Below, one piece after another: positions 44,279-55,188 of a stretch of 64,000 bases of DNA. Each line of letters begins with the position of its first letter. The stretch's first letter is position 1. A model generated the notes under the pieces. The model was not told the origin of the DNA. It searched no databases and saw only the letters and a program-made list of their open reading frames with translations. The stretch is from Blastococcus tunisiensis (lineage in GTDB: Bacteria; Actinomycetota; Actinomycetes; Mycobacteriales; Geodermatophilaceae): assembly GCF_900112815.1 (NCBI RefSeq), contig NZ_FOND01000015.1:80191-144190 (forward strand), written 5' to 3'. The position numbers and the translations under genes are program-made.

Positions 44279-44440
44279 TCAGAGGCCGGGGCGGAACTCC
44301 CCGCAGCGGCACCGGTAGAGCGAGCCGTTGCCGTAGGGCTCCTCGCCGGCCCAGCGGAACCAGTGCACGTGCGATGTGCCGGCCGTCGCCACGGCAGCGC
44401 GCAGCAATCGCACGGGCGGCAGCTGACGTCGAGCGGTCAT
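44279..44440 (-). CDS. Small protein with CRCG motif (53 residues)
   Basis: Start ATG 44440, with GGAAGGAG upstream. Sequence highlights: a basic start (TARRQLPPVRLLR), then HVHWFRWAGEEPYG and YRCRCGEFRPGL. Two cysteines are too few for a full zinc site unless it dimerises. No family known. Similar small genes are common between larger genes here. Confidence 0.55.
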   Translation of the reverse strand: MTARRQLPPVRLLRAAVATAGTSHVHWFRWAGEEPYGNGSLYRCRCGEFRPGL

Positions 44441-44490
44441 CACAGGCGCTCCTTCCAGGAGGAGAGGATGCCGCCCGGAGGGCGGATCGT

Positions 44491-44661
44491 CTAGCGGTAG
44501 CCGGCCGCCGACGTCGTCCACGCCTCCGGTACGAAGTCCGGGAGGGCTGCCGGGGCCGCCGCCGCCCGCCGGTCGGCCAGGCGGATGGTCCGCCCGATCA
44601 GCAGCGCCAGCGGCACGGCGGTGGCCACCCAGGCGCTCAGGAGGATCAGCATCCAGCTCAT
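44491..44661 (-). CDS. Micro membrane protein of the RLADRR family (56 residues)
   Basis: From ATG 44661, with AGGA upstream, to TAG 44491. Sequence features: SWMLILLSAWVATAVPLALL (one helix) then IGRTIRLADRRAAAA and a short tail. This matches the N-terminal ~35 residues of the 42099-42998 protein and small genes at 47198-47380 and 54986-55333. Function unknown. It is too short for most gene callers, but has a proper ribosome site and G/C-biased codons. Confidence 0.65.
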   Translation of the reverse strand: MSWMLILLSAWVATAVPLALLIGRTIRLADRRAAAAPAALPDFVPEAWTTSAAGYR

Positions 44662-44943
44662 GTGTCATTCCTAGGTTGACGGCCGATCTACTCCTCGATC
44701 CGACGCGGGCACAACATGCTGAAGCCCGGACCTGCTTTGGTCATCCGGGCCTCGCAGGGCCCGGATCGTGTGTCTCCTGTGAACCACGGGGACGACGAGG
44801 CTGGTGCGTCCCGGCCCGAACGGGTTGTCCGGCCCGTTCCGGACTGGCATCGGGTGCGGGTGAGGATCTAGCGTCCGGGGCGACCAGCGGGCGCGGTCGG
44901 GAAGTGCAGTCCCGCTGTCTGACGTCGGACGGGGCAGGAACGC

Positions 44944-46263
44944 ATGAGAATCTCGGTCATCGGCTGCGGCTACCTCGGGGCCGTGCACGCCGCCTCGATG
45001 GCGGAACTGGGGCACGACGTCGTCGGCATCGACGTCGACCAGCCCAAGATCGAGGCGCTGTCGCAGGCAAAGGCGCCGTTCTTCGAGCCCGGTTTCGAGG
45101 AGCTGCTCGCCCGCACCCTGGCGACCGGCCGGCTCCGGTTCTCCACCGACTTCGCCGATGCCGCCGGCGCTGCGGTGCACTTCGTCTGCGTCGGCACCCC
45201 GCAGAAGCGCGGCGAGTACGCCGCCGACATGCGCTACGTCCAGGGCGCGGTCGAGTCGCTGCTCGGTGTCCTGTCCGCCGGTGAGCTGGTGGTCGGCAAG
45301 TCCACCGTGCCGGTGGGCACGGCGGCCGGCCTGGCCGACCTGATCGAGGCCAAGGTCCCCGGCGCTCTGCTCGCCTGGAACCCCGAGTTCCTGCGCGAAG
45401 GGTTCGCCGTCCAGGACACGCTGCATCCCGACCGGCTGGTCTACGGCCTGCCCGCCGGCGCCGACGGCGACACCGCCCGCGCGCTGCTGGACGAGGTGTA
45501 CGCGCCCATCGTCGAGCGCGGCACCCCCAAGGTGGAGAGCGACTACGCCACCGCGGAGATGGTGAAGACGGCGGCGAACTCGTTCCTGGCCACCAAGATC
45601 TCCTTCATCAACGCCATGGCCGAGCTGTGCGAGGCCACCGGCGCCGACGTGAAGCTGCTGGCCGACGCCATCGGCTACGACGACCGGATCGGCCGCAAGT
45701 TCCTCAATGCCGGCCTCGGCTTCGGCGGGGGCTGCCTGCCCAAGGACATCCGCGCCTTCATGGCCCGCGCCGGCGAGCTGGGTGCTGACCAGGCTCTGAC
45801 GTTCCTGCGCGAGGTCGACAACATCAACATGCGACGCCGCATCCGCATGGTCGAGCTGGCCCGCGAGGTCTGCGACGGCTCCCTGCTGGGCAAGCGGGTC
45901 GCAGTCCTGGGGGCGGCGTTCAAGCCCGACAGCGACGACATCCGCGACTCCCCTGCGCTCAACGTCGCCGCCCAGCTGCAGCTGCAGGGCGCCGTCGTGC
46001 AGGTGACCGACCCCGCCGCCGGGGACAACATCCGCCGCAGCTGGCCTCAGCTCGACGTGGTGGACACGGCGGAACAGGCGGCGGACCGTGCCGACGCCGT
46101 CCTCGTGCTGACGGAGTGGAAGCAGTACCGGGAGCTCGACCCGGTCGCCTTCGGCACGCTCGTCAAGCAGAAGCGCGTGCTGGACGGCCGCAACGCCCTC
46201 GACCGGGAGGCGTGGACGGCGGCCGGCTGGACCTACCGGGCACTGGGCCGCCGCGCCGGCTGA
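44944..46263 (+). CDS. ugd: UDP-glucose 6-dehydrogenase
   Basis: A 439-residue protein from ATG 44944, with a GGGGCAGGAA leader. Rossmann motif VIGCGYLGAVHA at residues 5-16; VGKSTVPVGTA, the substrate loop NPEFLREGFAVQD, and catalytic Cys in GFGGGCLPKDIRAF. The C-terminal domain contains LGAAFKPDSDDIRDSPALN. It makes UDP-glucuronate from UDP-glucose with 2 NAD+. Length and motifs are normal for the family. It probably feeds acidic polysaccharide synthesis. Confidence 0.95.
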   Translation: MRISVIGCGYLGAVHAASMAELGHDVVGIDVDQPKIEALSQAKAPFFEPGFEELLARTLATGRLRFSTDFADAAGAAVHFVCVGTPQKRGEYAADMRYVQGAVESLLGVLSAGELVVGKSTVPVGTAAGLADLIEAKVPGALLAWNPEFLREGFAVQDTLHPDRLVYGLPAGADGDTARALLDEVYAPIVERGTPKVESDYATAEMVKTAANSFLATKISFINAMAELCEATGADVKLLADAIGYDDRIGRKFLNAGLGFGGGCLPKDIRAFMARAGELGADQALTFLREVDNINMRRRIRMVELAREVCDGSLLGKRVAVLGAAFKPDSDDIRDSPALNVAAQLQLQGAVVQVTDPAAGDNIRRSWPQLDVVDTAEQAADRADAVLVLTEWKQYRELDPVAFGTLVKQKRVLDGRNALDREAWTAAGWTYRALGRRAG

Positions 46264-46286
46264 GCGGCGTCGGGGATCCTCGACGC

Positions 46287-47078
46287 ATGCCGCCCCGCAG
46301 TGACTCCGACCTCGCCCGCGAGCTGGCGGCCTCCGCCGGTGCGCTCCTGCTGCAGGTGCGCGGCCGGCCTTTCGCCGATGCGGCCGCGCGCCAGGCCGCC
46401 GGCGACGCCGAGGCGCAGCGCTTCCTCGCCGGCCGGCTGGGGGAGCTGCGCCCCGGCGACGCCGTCCTCTCCGAGGAGGCGGCCGACGACGCCGTCCGGC
46501 TGGGCGCCGACAGGGTGTGGATCGTCGACCCGCTCGACGGCACCCGCGAGTTCGCCGAGCCCGGCCGCAGCGACTGGGCGGTGCACGTGGCCCTCTGGGA
46601 ACGCGGCGAGCTGACCGCCGGTGCGGTCGCGATCCCGGCGGAGGGGCTCACCCTGACCACGGGCGAGCCCCCGGCCGTCCCGGAGCGCGCCGACGGGCCG
46701 GTGCGGCTCGCGGTCAGCCGCAGCCGCCCCCCGGCCCTGGTGCAGGACCTGGCCGCGGCCCTCGGTGGTGAGCTGGTGCCGATGGGCTCGGCCGGCGTGA
46801 AGGCCATGGCGGTCGTGCGCGGGCAGGCCGACGCCTACGTGCACGGCGGCGGCCAGTACGAGTGGGACTCCGCCGCGCCGGTCGCCGTCGCCCGGGCCGC
46901 GGGGCTGCACACCAGCCGGCTCGACGGCACGCCGCTGCGCTACAACCAGCCCGACCCATGGCTGCCCGACCTGCTCATCTGCCGCCCGGAACTCGCCGAT
47001 CGGCTGCTGGCCGCCCTCGCCGAACTGCCCCGCGCGGCAGCGCCGTCCCGGCCCAGCCACGGCGGAACCCACGGCTGA
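46287..47078 (+). CDS. cysQ: Inositol monophosphatase family, CysQ-like 3'(2'),5'-bisphosphate nucleotidase
   Basis: A 263-residue protein. Metal-binding motifs: VLSEEAADD (first Glu region), WIVDPLDGTREFAEPG (DPLDGT) and QYEWDSAAPVAVARAAG (the WDxAA motif). These support phosphatase activity. Assignment to CysQ rests on the TREF sequence after DPLDGT, which I recall as typical, and on a nearby CysC homolog. It would remove the PAP by-product of sulfation. Inositol or fructose bisphosphate cannot be ruled out. Confidence 0.83.
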   Translation: MPPRSDSDLARELAASAGALLLQVRGRPFADAAARQAAGDAEAQRFLAGRLGELRPGDAVLSEEAADDAVRLGADRVWIVDPLDGTREFAEPGRSDWAVHVALWERGELTAGAVAIPAEGLTLTTGEPPAVPERADGPVRLAVSRSRPPALVQDLAAALGGELVPMGSAGVKAMAVVRGQADAYVHGGGQYEWDSAAPVAVARAAGLHTSRLDGTPLRYNQPDPWLPDLLICRPELADRLLAALAELPRAAAPSRPSHGGTHG

Positions 47079-47106
47079 CCCACCAGGACGACGAGCTTCG
47101 GCCGAG

Positions 47107-47165
47107 GCGTTCCCGCGGGAACGCGGTCAAGACTCACGGCTTGACGACGCTCCCGCGGGAACGTC
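47107..47165. terminator. Clustered palindromes between convergent genes, probable bidirectional terminator
   Basis: Three structures in 59 bases: a perfect 18-bp palindrome GCGTTCCCGCGGGAACGC (47107-47124), a 6-bp hairpin GTCAAG/CTTGAC (47126-47145), and a second 20-base near-palindrome with the same TCCCGCGGGA core (47146-47165). They lie between the convergent cysQ-like gene and a micro-protein gene. Terminator function is inferred from position; the repeated core could also be a protein site. Confidence 0.55.
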
Positions 47166-47197
47166 CGGCGCCCCGCAGACACGTCCCGGGGTGGCGG

Positions 47198-47380
47198 CTA
47201 CCGGAGGGATGAGGAGAGGGTGCCGCTCCCGCCCGGGTGCCGGGGGCGCCGCCGGCGCTCGGCGCCCCCGCGGCGGAACCAGTCGCGCCGCTCGGCCAGG
47301 CGCAGCGCAGAGCCCAGCCACAGCGCGACGACGCACGCCGTTCCTGCCCAGGCCACGAGCAGCCAGCCCCACCACGCCAT
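47198..47380 (-). CDS. Micro membrane protein of the RLADRR family (60 residues)
   Basis: From ATG 47380. One Trp-rich helix, AWWGWLLVAWAGTACVVALWL, followed by GSALRLAERRDWFRR and a strongly basic tail. Shares the WLL...A...ALxxGxxxRLAxRR pattern with genes at 42099, 44491, 54310 and 55333. It ends with TAG. Function unknown. Confidence 0.65.
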   Translation of the reverse strand: MAWWGWLLVAWAGTACVVALWLGSALRLAERRDWFRRGGAERRRRPRHPGGSGTLSSSLR

Positions 47381-47464
47381 CGGATCGCCCTCGATCCTCC
47401 ACCCCGTGCACCTGCACGGTCCCCCGCGGATCCGGCGTCCGCAAGGGAGTTGCGCGCGTCTCGC

Positions 47465-48493
47465 TCAGGGGCGCAGCACGCCGTCCAGCACCTGGCGGGC
47501 GCACTCGTCGACGCCGCGGCCGGCGGTCTCGACGGTGACCTCGGCGTCGGTGGGCACCTCGTAGGGGTCGCTGATCCCGGTGAACGACGGGATCTCCCCG
47601 CGGCGTGCCTTCGCGTAGAGGCCCTTGCGGTCGCGGGCCTCGCAGTCGGCCAGCGAGGTGGCCACGTGCACCAGCACGAAGCTGCCCGGCCCGGCCTGCG
47701 CCTCCACCTCCCGGCGCACGGCGGCGCGCACCTCGGCGTACGGCGCGATCGGCGCGCACACCGCGATCCCGCCGTGCTTGGCGATCTGCGCGGCCACCCA
47801 GCCGATCCGCAGCACGTTGGTGTCGCGGTCGGCGCGGGAGAAGCCCAGCCCGGCCGAGAGGTGGTGCCGCACCTCGTCGCCGTCCAGCAGCGTCACCGTC
47901 CGGCCGTCCTCCACCAGCAGCTCCACCACGCGGGCGGCGATGGTCGACTTCCCGGCGCCGGACAGGCCGGTGAACAGCAGCACCCGCCCGCCGGTCCGGT
48001 GCGCGGCGTGCTCGAGCCGCTCGCCGGCGAGGCTCGCGCCGTAGGCGGCGGCCAGGTCGGCGGCGGCGACCTCCGGCGCCTCCGGTGACAGCGGCACCGG
48101 GACGACCACGACGTCGCGCCCGCCGGTGCGCACGGCCCGCCACGCGCCGGCCCAGGCCGCGAGCGCCGCCGCATCGGGGGAGAACCCCGCCGCGGGCAGC
48201 AGGACGAGCAGCTGCCCGGGCAGCCCGGACGGGTCGTCCGGCGGCGCCCCCACCCAGGCGGCCGGCGAGCCCCAGCCGCGGTCGTGCAGGTCGGCCGCGA
48301 CGTCGGCCGGCGCCTCCCAGCGGGGCACCTCCACCACGCCGAGGCTCTCCCCGTCGGAGGTGGCCACCAGCACGCCCTGGGCGTCCTCGTACTCCGCGGC
48401 CGGCGGCAGCTCCGGGAGGCCACCGAGGCCGAACCCGTAGCGGGCGACCGCGGCCACCTGGGCGTCGCTGAGCCGGATGCGGGGCGAGGACAT
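47465..48493 (-). CDS. cysC: Adenylylsulfate kinase (CysC) with N-terminal extension
   Basis: A 342-residue protein from ATG 48493. The kinase domain (~residues 165-342) has Walker [29 protein letters not shown] (APS-binding), [29 protein letters not shown] and ISDPYEVP. It phosphorylates APS to PAPS. The first ~160 residues form an extra domain ([20 protein letters not shown] and so on) that may be a remnant of a PUA-like ATP-sulfurylase domain; this is inference. ATP sulfurylase itself is not in the window. With cysQ nearby, a role in sulfation of surface sugars is possible. Confidence 0.88.
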   Translation of the reverse strand: MSSPRIRLSDAQVAAVARYGFGLGGLPELPPAAEYEDAQGVLVATSDGESLGVVEVPRWEAPADVAADLHDRGWGSPAAWVGAPPDDPSGLPGQLLVLLPAAGFSPDAAALAAWAGAWRAVRTGGRDVVVVPVPLSPEAPEVAAADLAAAYGASLAGERLEHAAHRTGGRVLLFTGLSGAGKSTIAARVVELLVEDGRTVTLLDGDEVRHHLSAGLGFSRADRDTNVLRIGWVAAQIAKHGGIAVCAPIAPYAEVRAAVRREVEAQAGPGSFVLVHVATSLADCEARDRKGLYAKARRGEIPSFTGISDPYEVPTDAEVTVETAGRGVDECARQVLDGVLRP

Positions 48494-48587
48494 GCCGCCA
48501 TCCTGCCGGGCGCCCTCCCGGCCGGGCACGGACACCGGCTGACGACCGCCGACGTCGACATGGGGCAGACTCGACCCCGTCGCCTGA

Positions 48588-50443
<1,856 letters not shown>

Positions 50444-50576
50444 CCCGACCAGCCTGACCCGACCGCGGAGGCGGAGGCCCCGGACGGGGGACGGCCGGGC
50501 CGATCGGTTCCCCCGTGCACACCCGGCCCTCTACGCTGCCGCGAGAGAACATCCAGGCACACGAGCAGGAGGATCC

Positions 50577-51395
50577 ATGGCCGGCCGTCCCGATCTCGCC
50601 CCGGCGGACACCCCCGTCGTCATCCTGTGCGGCGGGATGGGCACCCGGCTGCGCGAAGCCAGCGAGCAGTTGCCGAAGCCGCTCGTGGACATCGGCGGCC
50701 GTCCCATCCTGTGGCACATCATGAAGACCTACAGCCACTTCGGGTTCCGCCGGTTCGTCCTGTGCCTCGGCTACAAGGGCGACATGATCAAGGACTACTT
50801 CCTCGACCACCGGGCCCGCTGGAACGACTTCACCCTGCGGCTGCGGGGGGACCACGAGCTGCAGTACCACACCGCGGTCGAGGACGAGGACTGGGAGATC
50901 ACCTTCGCCGAAACCGGTCTGACCACCGCCACCGGCGCCCGGATCGCCCGGGTCGCGCAGTACCTGGACGCCCCGCGGTTCGCCCTCACCTACGGTGACG
51001 GCATCGGGGCGGTCGACATCCCGGCGGCACTCAAGGCCCACGTCGCCTCCGAGAAGCTCGGCACGCTGACCGGCGTCCACCCGGCCGGCCGGTACGGCGA
51101 GATGGCACTCGCCGGGGACGACGTCACGCAGTTCAACGAGAAGCAGTCGCAGACCGGCTACATCAACGGCGGCTTCTTCTTCTTCGAGCGCGAGTTCATC
51201 GACCGGTACCTCGACCCGCACCTGACCGAGCAGATGCTGGAGCACGCCCCCCTGCAGCGCCTCGCCCGCGACGGCGAGCTCGGGGTGTACCGGCACGAGG
51301 GCTTCTGGATGGGCATGGACACCTTCCGCGACTGGAAGGAGCTCAACAGCATGTGGGACGACGGACGGGCCGACTGGAAGGTCTGGGAGGACTGA
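50577..51395 (+). CDS. rfbF: Glucose-1-phosphate cytidylyltransferase-like nucleotidyltransferase
   Basis: A 272-residue protein from ATG 50577, with GGAGGA just upstream. VVILCGGMGTRLREASEQLPKPLVDIGG is the nucleotidyltransferase signature. The RPILWHIMKTYSHFGFRRFVLCLGYKG block is specific to the RfbF/CDP-glucose branch. GYINGGFFFFE and EGFWMGMDTFRDW complete the fold. It activates glucose-1-phosphate (or a related sugar) with CTP. A divergent relative is encoded at 52060-52866. Confidence 0.85.
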   Translation: MAGRPDLAPADTPVVILCGGMGTRLREASEQLPKPLVDIGGRPILWHIMKTYSHFGFRRFVLCLGYKGDMIKDYFLDHRARWNDFTLRLRGDHELQYHTAVEDEDWEITFAETGLTTATGARIARVAQYLDAPRFALTYGDGIGAVDIPAALKAHVASEKLGTLTGVHPAGRYGEMALAGDDVTQFNEKQSQTGYINGGFFFFEREFIDRYLDPHLTEQMLEHAPLQRLARDGELGVYRHEGFWMGMDTFRDWKELNSMWDDGRADWKVWED

Positions 51396-51396
51396 C

Positions 51397-52056
51397 CTAG
51401 CCGCCCGCCCAGCCCAGCGTCACCGCAGGGCTGGCGAAGGCCTCCGCGTAGTCGGAGCGGCACTCCATCCCGCGCAGCCGGGCGAGAGCGGTGAACGTGT
51501 CCTCGCGGAACCAGTCGTGCCCGCGCTGGGACGCGTAGTGCTCGTGCAGCAGGGCGTACTTGCGCCGGACCAGCTCGGGAGTCAGTGGCCAGTAGGTCTG
51601 GGGCCGCGTCGCGCCCAGGTCGCCGTCGTACTTCGGGATCTCGTAGTGCAGCACCAGGTGGTCGCGGAACGCCGTCCGGACCAGTTCGCCCAGCAGTCGG
51701 TGGTCCTGGTGGGCGTCGGCGGGGGAGGGGGCGAGGACCACGTCGGGCGTGCTGCCGGCGGCGAACTCCTGCAGCAGGTCCTTGACGGCGCTCCAGTGGC
51801 CGGGCATGCGCCCGTCGGGCAGCCCGCCGAACCGGACGGCTGGGACCGCCGGCGCGCAGAACGCGGCGAGGGCGGCCCTAGCCTCCACCTCCCGGTCCGG
51901 GGTGGAGGAGGCGACCAGGACGTCGACCCGTTCGAGCGCACCGCGCCCGGCCAGGTCCAGCAGCAGCCCGCCGCACCCGATCTCCACGTCGTCGCAGTGC
52001 GCGCCCAGCAGTGCCAGCCGCAGCGGGCGTCCCGGTCCGAGAGGGAGGCGTAGCAC
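51397..52056 (-). CDS. PIG-L family deacetylase
   Basis: A 219-residue protein from GTG 52056. Zinc motif GAHCDDVEIGCGG (AHxDD) near residue 18; PSPADAHQDHRLLGELV supplies the third ligand. The family removes acetyl from N-acetyl sugars (as in mycothiol or GPI-like pathways). The ending YAEAFASPAVTL is typical. It ends with TAG one base from the convergent rfbF stop. It follows the nucleotidyltransferase gene at 52060 by three bases, so they share an operon. Confidence 0.9.
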   Translation of the reverse strand: MLRLPLGPGRPLRLALLGAHCDDVEIGCGGLLLDLAGRGALERVDVLVASSTPDREVEARAALAAFCAPAVPAVRFGGLPDGRMPGHWSAVKDLLQEFAAGSTPDVVLAPSPADAHQDHRLLGELVRTAFRDHLVLHYEIPKYDGDLGATRPQTYWPLTPELVRRKYALLHEHYASQRGHDWFREDTFTALARLRGMECRSDYAEAFASPAVTLGWAGG

Positions 52057-52059
52057 CGG

Positions 52060-52866
52060 TCAGCCCACCTCCGCCGGCCGGCCCGAGGCGGCTTCGGCCC
52101 ACAGTGCCCACGGCCGGTGGCCGTGGCGCGCCATGGCGTCGAGCTCGCTGCGCTCCTTGACCGTGTCGGCCGGCTTCCAGAACCCGGTGTAGGGGTAGGC
52201 GACGAGCCGGCGCTGCGCCGCCAGGCGGGGCAAGGCATGGGTCACCAGGTCCTCGCCCTCCCCGAGGTGGTCGAAGACCTCCGGGGTGAAGAAGAAATAG
52301 CCCCCGTTCTCCTGCACGTCCAGCGTCGTCACCGGGGTGATCGCGCGGACGAAGCAGTCGGCGTCGCTGTCGACCATGTGGAAGGCCGCCTGGGGCGGTA
52401 CGGCGAGCAGGCTGCCCACCGCGCCGCTGGCCCGGAACCACTGCTCGATGTGGTCCAGCGGGGCGTCGGTGAGGACGTCCGCGTAGTTCGCGGCGAACAC
52501 GTCCTCGTCGGCCACGTGGTCCCGGACCCGGCGCAGGCGCTCGCCGATCGGGGTGTCCATGCCGGTGTGCACGAAGGTGATGGTCCAGTCGGCGATGTCC
52601 GAGGAGAGCAGCTCGAGCTCCGTGCCGCCCTTCCGCAGCACGAAGTCGTTCGACCGGGTCTCGTCGTACCCCCGGAAGAAGTCGACGACGTGGTGCGCGC
52701 CGTAGCCCAGGCAGAGGACGAACTCCGTATGACCGAAGTGGGCGTAGGTGCGCATCACGTGCCACAGCAGGGGGCGGTCACCCACCATCTGCATGGGCTT
52801 CGGGACGTCGTCGACGTCGTCCCTCATGCGCATCCCGTAACCACCGCAGAACAGCACGACCTTCAC
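52060..52866 (-). CDS. Sugar-phosphate nucleotidyltransferase, RfbF-like
   Basis: A 268-residue protein from GTG 52866, with GAGGGGAG upstream. KVVLFCGGYGMRMRDDVDDVPKPMQMVG is the nucleotidyltransferase start, with GMRM instead of the usual GTRL. RPLLWHVMRTYAHFGHTEFVLCLGYGAHHV parallels the 50577 gene. NYADVL stands where the latter has YGDG. It probably activates a sugar for a side branch. Its gene is divergent from the epimerase at 53076. Confidence 0.83.
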   Translation of the reverse strand: MKVVLFCGGYGMRMRDDVDDVPKPMQMVGDRPLLWHVMRTYAHFGHTEFVLCLGYGAHHVVDFFRGYDETRSNDFVLRKGGTELELLSSDIADWTITFVHTGMDTPIGERLRRVRDHVADEDVFAANYADVLTDAPLDHIEQWFRASGAVGSLLAVPPQAAFHMVDSDADCFVRAITPVTTLDVQENGGYFFFTPEVFDHLGEGEDLVTHALPRLAAQRRLVAYPYTGFWKPADTVKERSELDAMARHGHRPWALWAEAASGRPAEVG

Positions 52867-53075
52867 GTCGCTCCCCTCGTCGCGGCCACCCCGTGCCATG
52901 CATCACGCTGCGTACGCCCTGGTGGCGATGACGCGCCTTCCGGAGGACTCTGGCGCAGATTAGCCAGTATCGTCACGCTGCGTCACCCATCTGGTGGTCA
53001 GGACAGGTAGCGTCCTGGTTGATCGGCCGCGCGGTGACGCACGGTTCACGGAGCGAGAGCAGAGACGAGGCGAAC

Positions 53076-54107
53076 GTGCGAGTACTGGTGACGGGCACGG
53101 AGGGTTACCTGGGCTGTCTGACGGCGCAGGAGTTGATGCGGGCCGGGCACGATGTCGTAGGCGTCGACACGGGCTTCTACAAGCACGGCTGGCTCTATCC
53201 CGGACTCGACCTCACCCCGGAGACGCTGACCCTCGACATCCGCCGGCTCGAGCCGCGCCACCTCGAGGGCGTCGAGGCCGTGGTCCACATGGCCGAGCTC
53301 AGCAACGACCCGATCGGTGACCTGATCGGGGACATCACCTACGACATCAACCACCACGGCTCCGTGCGCCTGGCCGAGGCCGCGCGGACGGCGGGCGTGC
53401 GGCGATTCGTCTACATGTCCTCCTGCAGCGTCTACGGGGTCGCGGAGGGGACGGTCGACGAGTCCAGCCCGGTCGACCCGCAGACCGCGTACGCCCGGTG
53501 CAAGGCGCTCGTGGAGCGCGATGTCGGCGCCCTCGCCGGCGACGACTTCTCGCCGACGTTCCTGCGCAACGCGACCGCGTTCGGTGCCAGCCCGCGCATG
53601 CGGTTCGACATCGTGCTCAACAACCTGTCCGGCCTGGCCTGGACGGTCAACAAGATCGCGATGACGAGCGACGGGACGCCGTGGCGGCCGCTGGTGCATG
53701 CGCTGGACATCGCGAAGGCGATCCGGATGACGCTGGCCAGCCCGCGGGAGCGCGTGCACGGCGAGATCTTCAACGTGGGCAGCGAGAGCAACAACTACCG
53801 CGTCCGGGACATCGCCGAGATCGTCGCGGGGGAGTTCCCCGGCTGCCAGGTCACCTTCGGCGACCCGAGCGCCGACAACCGCAGCTACCGGGTCGCCTTC
53901 GACCGCATCCGCGAGGTGCTGCCCGGCTACGACACCGACTGGGACGCCCGGGCCGGCGCCGCGCAGCTGCGCCGCATCTTCGAGGCGATCGACATGGAGG
54001 AGTCGACGTTCACCGGCCGCGGGCACACCCGGCTCAAGCAGATCGAGTACCTGATGCGGACCAAGCAGGTCGACGCCGAGCTCTTCTGGACGGCGCCCGC
54101 GAGGTGA
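53076..54107 (+). CDS. NAD-dependent epimerase/dehydratase
   Basis: A 343-residue extended SDR protein from GTG 53076. RVLVTGTEGYLGCLTAQ, VYMSSCSVYGVAEG, YARCKALVE (Tyr-x-x-x-Lys), FLRNATAFGASPRMRFDIVLN and EIFNVGSESNNYRVRDIAE. The C-terminus HTRLKQIEYLMRTKQVDAEL is notable, because part of it recurs in the 28-residue remnant at 61614. The substrate is probably a CDP- or dTDP-sugar made by neighbours. Confidence 0.88.
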   Translation: MRVLVTGTEGYLGCLTAQELMRAGHDVVGVDTGFYKHGWLYPGLDLTPETLTLDIRRLEPRHLEGVEAVVHMAELSNDPIGDLIGDITYDINHHGSVRLAEAARTAGVRRFVYMSSCSVYGVAEGTVDESSPVDPQTAYARCKALVERDVGALAGDDFSPTFLRNATAFGASPRMRFDIVLNNLSGLAWTVNKIAMTSDGTPWRPLVHALDIAKAIRMTLASPRERVHGEIFNVGSESNNYRVRDIAEIVAGEFPGCQVTFGDPSADNRSYRVAFDRIREVLPGYDTDWDARAGAAQLRRIFEAIDMEESTFTGRGHTRLKQIEYLMRTKQVDAELFWTAPAR

Positions 54108-54351
54108 CCCCGCAGGGGGACGACGGCGTCCGGTTCGTCCGGAGCGAACCGCCCGGCGACGAGCGCAGCCTCGTCGCCGGGTCCTCCTCCTGCGCGGAGC
54201 GCCTCGCCTCCTGAGCGGTGCGCCGGGAGGTGCGGAGGTGCCCGGGACGGCGTAGCGGTTCCTCGACCGGACGGTCAGGTCCGGGTCCAGTCCTGCCGAG
54301 GACCTGAGCGTGTGGTGGCTCTGGATCTTCGGCGGCGTCCTCGGCTGACTG

Positions 54352-55188
54352 GTGCTCACCGTGCCCGTCGGGCTTGTGCTGGGGAGGTGCATCGGATGGG
54401 GAGACCGAGCCGCGCCGGGCGCCGGCCGCACGCCGGCTATCGCGGGGGCGGTCGCCGGGTCCCGGACCCGGCGTCGCGCCCTTCCCCTGCCTCCGGTCGG
54501 CGTTGCTCTCGTCGCCACCGCTGTCGCCCTGCAGGTCATCGCCTACGCGCTGCGGCTGTCCGGTGCGACCGGCAGCGCCTCGCAGGCGTTCTCCCTGGAC
54601 GGGCCGTTGTCGGTGCCGCGCATGTTCGTCGCAGGGCTCTTCGCCGTGGGGGCGATCGCGGCTGTCGTCGCTGCGGCGCGGATGCCCGACCGTCGCGTCT
54701 GGTGGTTCGGTGTCGCCGTCCTCGCGGCAGGGATCGCCGCAGCCAGGGTCGGCGGCATCCCGCCTGCCGACGCCCGTGGCGGTGACCCGGCGGGGGGCCG
54801 GATCGCCGTCCTGGTCGGTGTCGCGCTCGTGGTGGGAGCCGGAGTGGCACTCTGGTTCCTGAGCCGTACCGAGCGGCGTGATCGGCGCCGCGTCCTGGGC
54901 GGGCTGGTTGGGTACGCGGCCGCGTCGGTCGGTTCGTTCGCGGTCGCCGACGTCGTCCCCGCGTCCTGGGCGGCGGCGACGACCTTCATCGGGGAGAGCG
55001 GTGCAGCGCTCGCCGGCGTCGCGTTCCTGTTCGCCGTCCTCGTAGGGGCGGCGCCGCGCCTCGTGCTGCCTGCAGACTGGGTCCTGCGCCGCACGGCCGA
55101 TGCCCGAACCGTCGACGTCGCGGCCGCCGCGCCGTTCGTCGGACGAGTGACGTCCGGACGCCCGGGGTCTCCGTCGATGGGCGACTGA
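54352..55188 (+). pseudogene. Paralog of the 42099 membrane protein, N-terminus broken by TGA
   Basis: The reading frame from GTG 54352 gives 278 residues with about seven helices and LWFLSRTERRDRRRVLG, clearly homologous to 42099-42998. In the same frame, GTG 54310 begins the expected Trp-rich N-terminus (VWWLWIFGGVLG), but codon 13 is TGA (54346-54348), where the paralog has TGG. Either translation restarts at GTG 54352, giving a protein lacking half of the first helix, or the gene is dying. No SECIS-like hairpin follows this TGA. Confidence 0.7.

Noticed and set aside
44662..44943. tRNA or small RNA gene in the 282-base gap upstream of ugd
   Set aside because: Short GC-rich inverted repeats (GCCCGGA/TCCGGGC) are present, but no cloverleaf or T-loop consensus is visible. 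They more likely belong to the ugd leader or a terminator.
54346..54348. TGA as a second recoded (selenocysteine) codon
   Set aside because: No hairpin with a GGUCU loop follows, and the paralog has Trp, not Cys or Sec, at this place.
54986..55188. Arg-rich C-terminal part of the micro-protein gene at 55333 as a true domain
   Set aside because: It is antisense to the coding sequence of the 54352 gene and unlike the short tails of the other family members.
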